A stretch of 5,525 bases of DNA, from the NCBI GenBank assembly GCA_027457225.1, contig DAIDTL010000084.1:1-5525 (forward strand), written 5' to 3'. This document shows positions 5,018-5,525 of this stretch, piece by piece. Position 1 is the first letter of the stretch, and each line of letters starts with the position of its first letter. The notes beneath the pieces are model-generated. The model made no database searches and was not told the DNA's origin. It saw only the letters and a list, made by a program, of their open reading frames with translations. The position numbers were made by a program, and so were the translations under genes. This DNA is from Ferrovaceae bacterium (GTDB lineage Bacteria; Pseudomonadota; Gammaproteobacteria; Burkholderiales; Ferrovaceae).

Positions 5018-5525
5018 GTGAACCATGTTGAAAAAAAGTATCTCACCGCGAACAGAACCCTATGGGTTTCTGTCGCGCTGCTGGCCGGATCAATGCTGGC
5101 CGGCTGTGCTGCCGGGCCTGATTTCAAGCGGCCGGCAGCTCCTGCCGCGGACGGCTACATCCCTCATCAAACAGTCGACCAGACAGCATCTGTGTCCCTG
5201 TCAACAAGTGACAAACAACATTTCGATGTGCGCCAGGATATTCCATTTGACTGGTGGACGTTATTTCAATCTCCCCAGATCAATTCATTGATCGAAAAGG
5301 CCTTTAAGGCCAACCCCACGATTGAAGCCGCCCAGGCCGCATTGCGTCAAGCCCAACAAAACACCATCGCCCAGCAGGGTTTCTTTTACCCAACGTTCGG
5401 CATGGAATACTTACCTACTCGCAACAAGCTGGCCGGCAATCTGGGCGGCAATTCACCAGGAGTCCAGGGAAACGGTTCAATCATACAAACCTACTCAAAT
5501 CCATCTGGCCCGGCGCCTTATAACG
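5018..5525 (+). CDS. Outer-membrane efflux lipoprotein, OprM/NodT (TolC-like) family, N-terminal part
   Basis: First 169 residues of the outer-membrane exit duct of a tripartite (usually RND) pump; the 3' end lies beyond the window. A lipoprotein signal peptide (basic start, hydrophobic TLWVSVALLAGSM) ends in the lipobox LAGC with lipidated Cys30. Ala at +2 favours outer-membrane sorting. The family-typical AAGPDFKRP follows. Then FDWWTLFQSPQINSLIEKAF (77-96) and NPTIEAAQAALRQAQQNTIAQQGFFYPTFG open the first OEP repeat. The start used is GTG at 5018, with GGAT at 5006-5009 as a weak ribosome site; no ATG in this frame gives a complete signal peptide. An ATG at 5025 is out of frame by one base and separated from the signal peptide by a run of seven A. 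Adaptor and pump genes would be expected to the right. The family is sure; the start is uncertain. Confidence 0.88.
   Translation, partial: MNHVEKKYLTANRTLWVSVALLAGSMLAGCAAGPDFKRPAAPAADGYIPHQTVDQTASVSLSTSDKQHFDVRQDIPFDWWTLFQSPQINSLIEKAFKANPTIEAAQAALRQAQQNTIAQQGFFYPTFGMEYLPTRNKLAGNLGGNSPGVQGNGSIIQTYSNPSGPAPYN

Overview
The window looks like chromosomal DNA of a Gram-negative proteobacterium of moderate GC, most likely a betaproteobacterium (my guess is a Nitrosomonadales-like lineage). The grounds are the E. coli-like PII protein, an outer-membrane porin linked to glnK-amtB, a ubiK gene next to it, and TctE/TctD-like two-component proteins. The species call is inference from gene content. I see no mobile element, CRISPR array, tRNA or rRNA.

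Layout. Positions 1-2407, minus strand: a nitrogen-scavenging operon read porin -> glnK -> amtB, with amtB running off the left edge. Positions 2408-2666: a divergent control region. It holds a near-consensus sigma-54 promoter (2497-2513) facing the porin and two NtrC-type sites (2586-2602 and 2617-2633). Their inferred centres, -108 and -139, nearly reproduce the enhancer geometry of E. coli glnAp2. Positions 2667-2903, plus strand: ubiK, a small accessory factor of ubiquinone synthesis. Its likely promoter overlaps the distal NtrC site. Positions 2900-4931, minus strand: a response regulator and sensor kinase, translated in overlap. The kinase stop overlaps the ubiK stop tail to tail in a shared CTAG. 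Positions 4932-5017: a short divergent spacer. Positions 5018 to the right edge, plus strand: the first 169 residues of an outer-membrane efflux lipoprotein (OprM/NodT type).

How the parts work together. Under nitrogen limitation NtrC-P bound at the two sites would activate sigma-54 RNA polymerase. That would co-produce an outer-membrane channel, the inner-membrane ammonium transporter AmtB and GlnK, the PII protein that gates AmtB. The kinase/regulator pair is a separate module. Because it is divergent from the efflux gene it plausibly controls that gene, but no signal is identifiable from sequence.

No wholly new system is evident. The points most worth a second look are the glnAp2-like control region and its overlap with the ubiK promoter, the porin-GlnK-AmtB linkage, the shared-stop convergence of ubiK and the kinase, and the ambiguous GTG / A7-tract start of the efflux lipoprotein.
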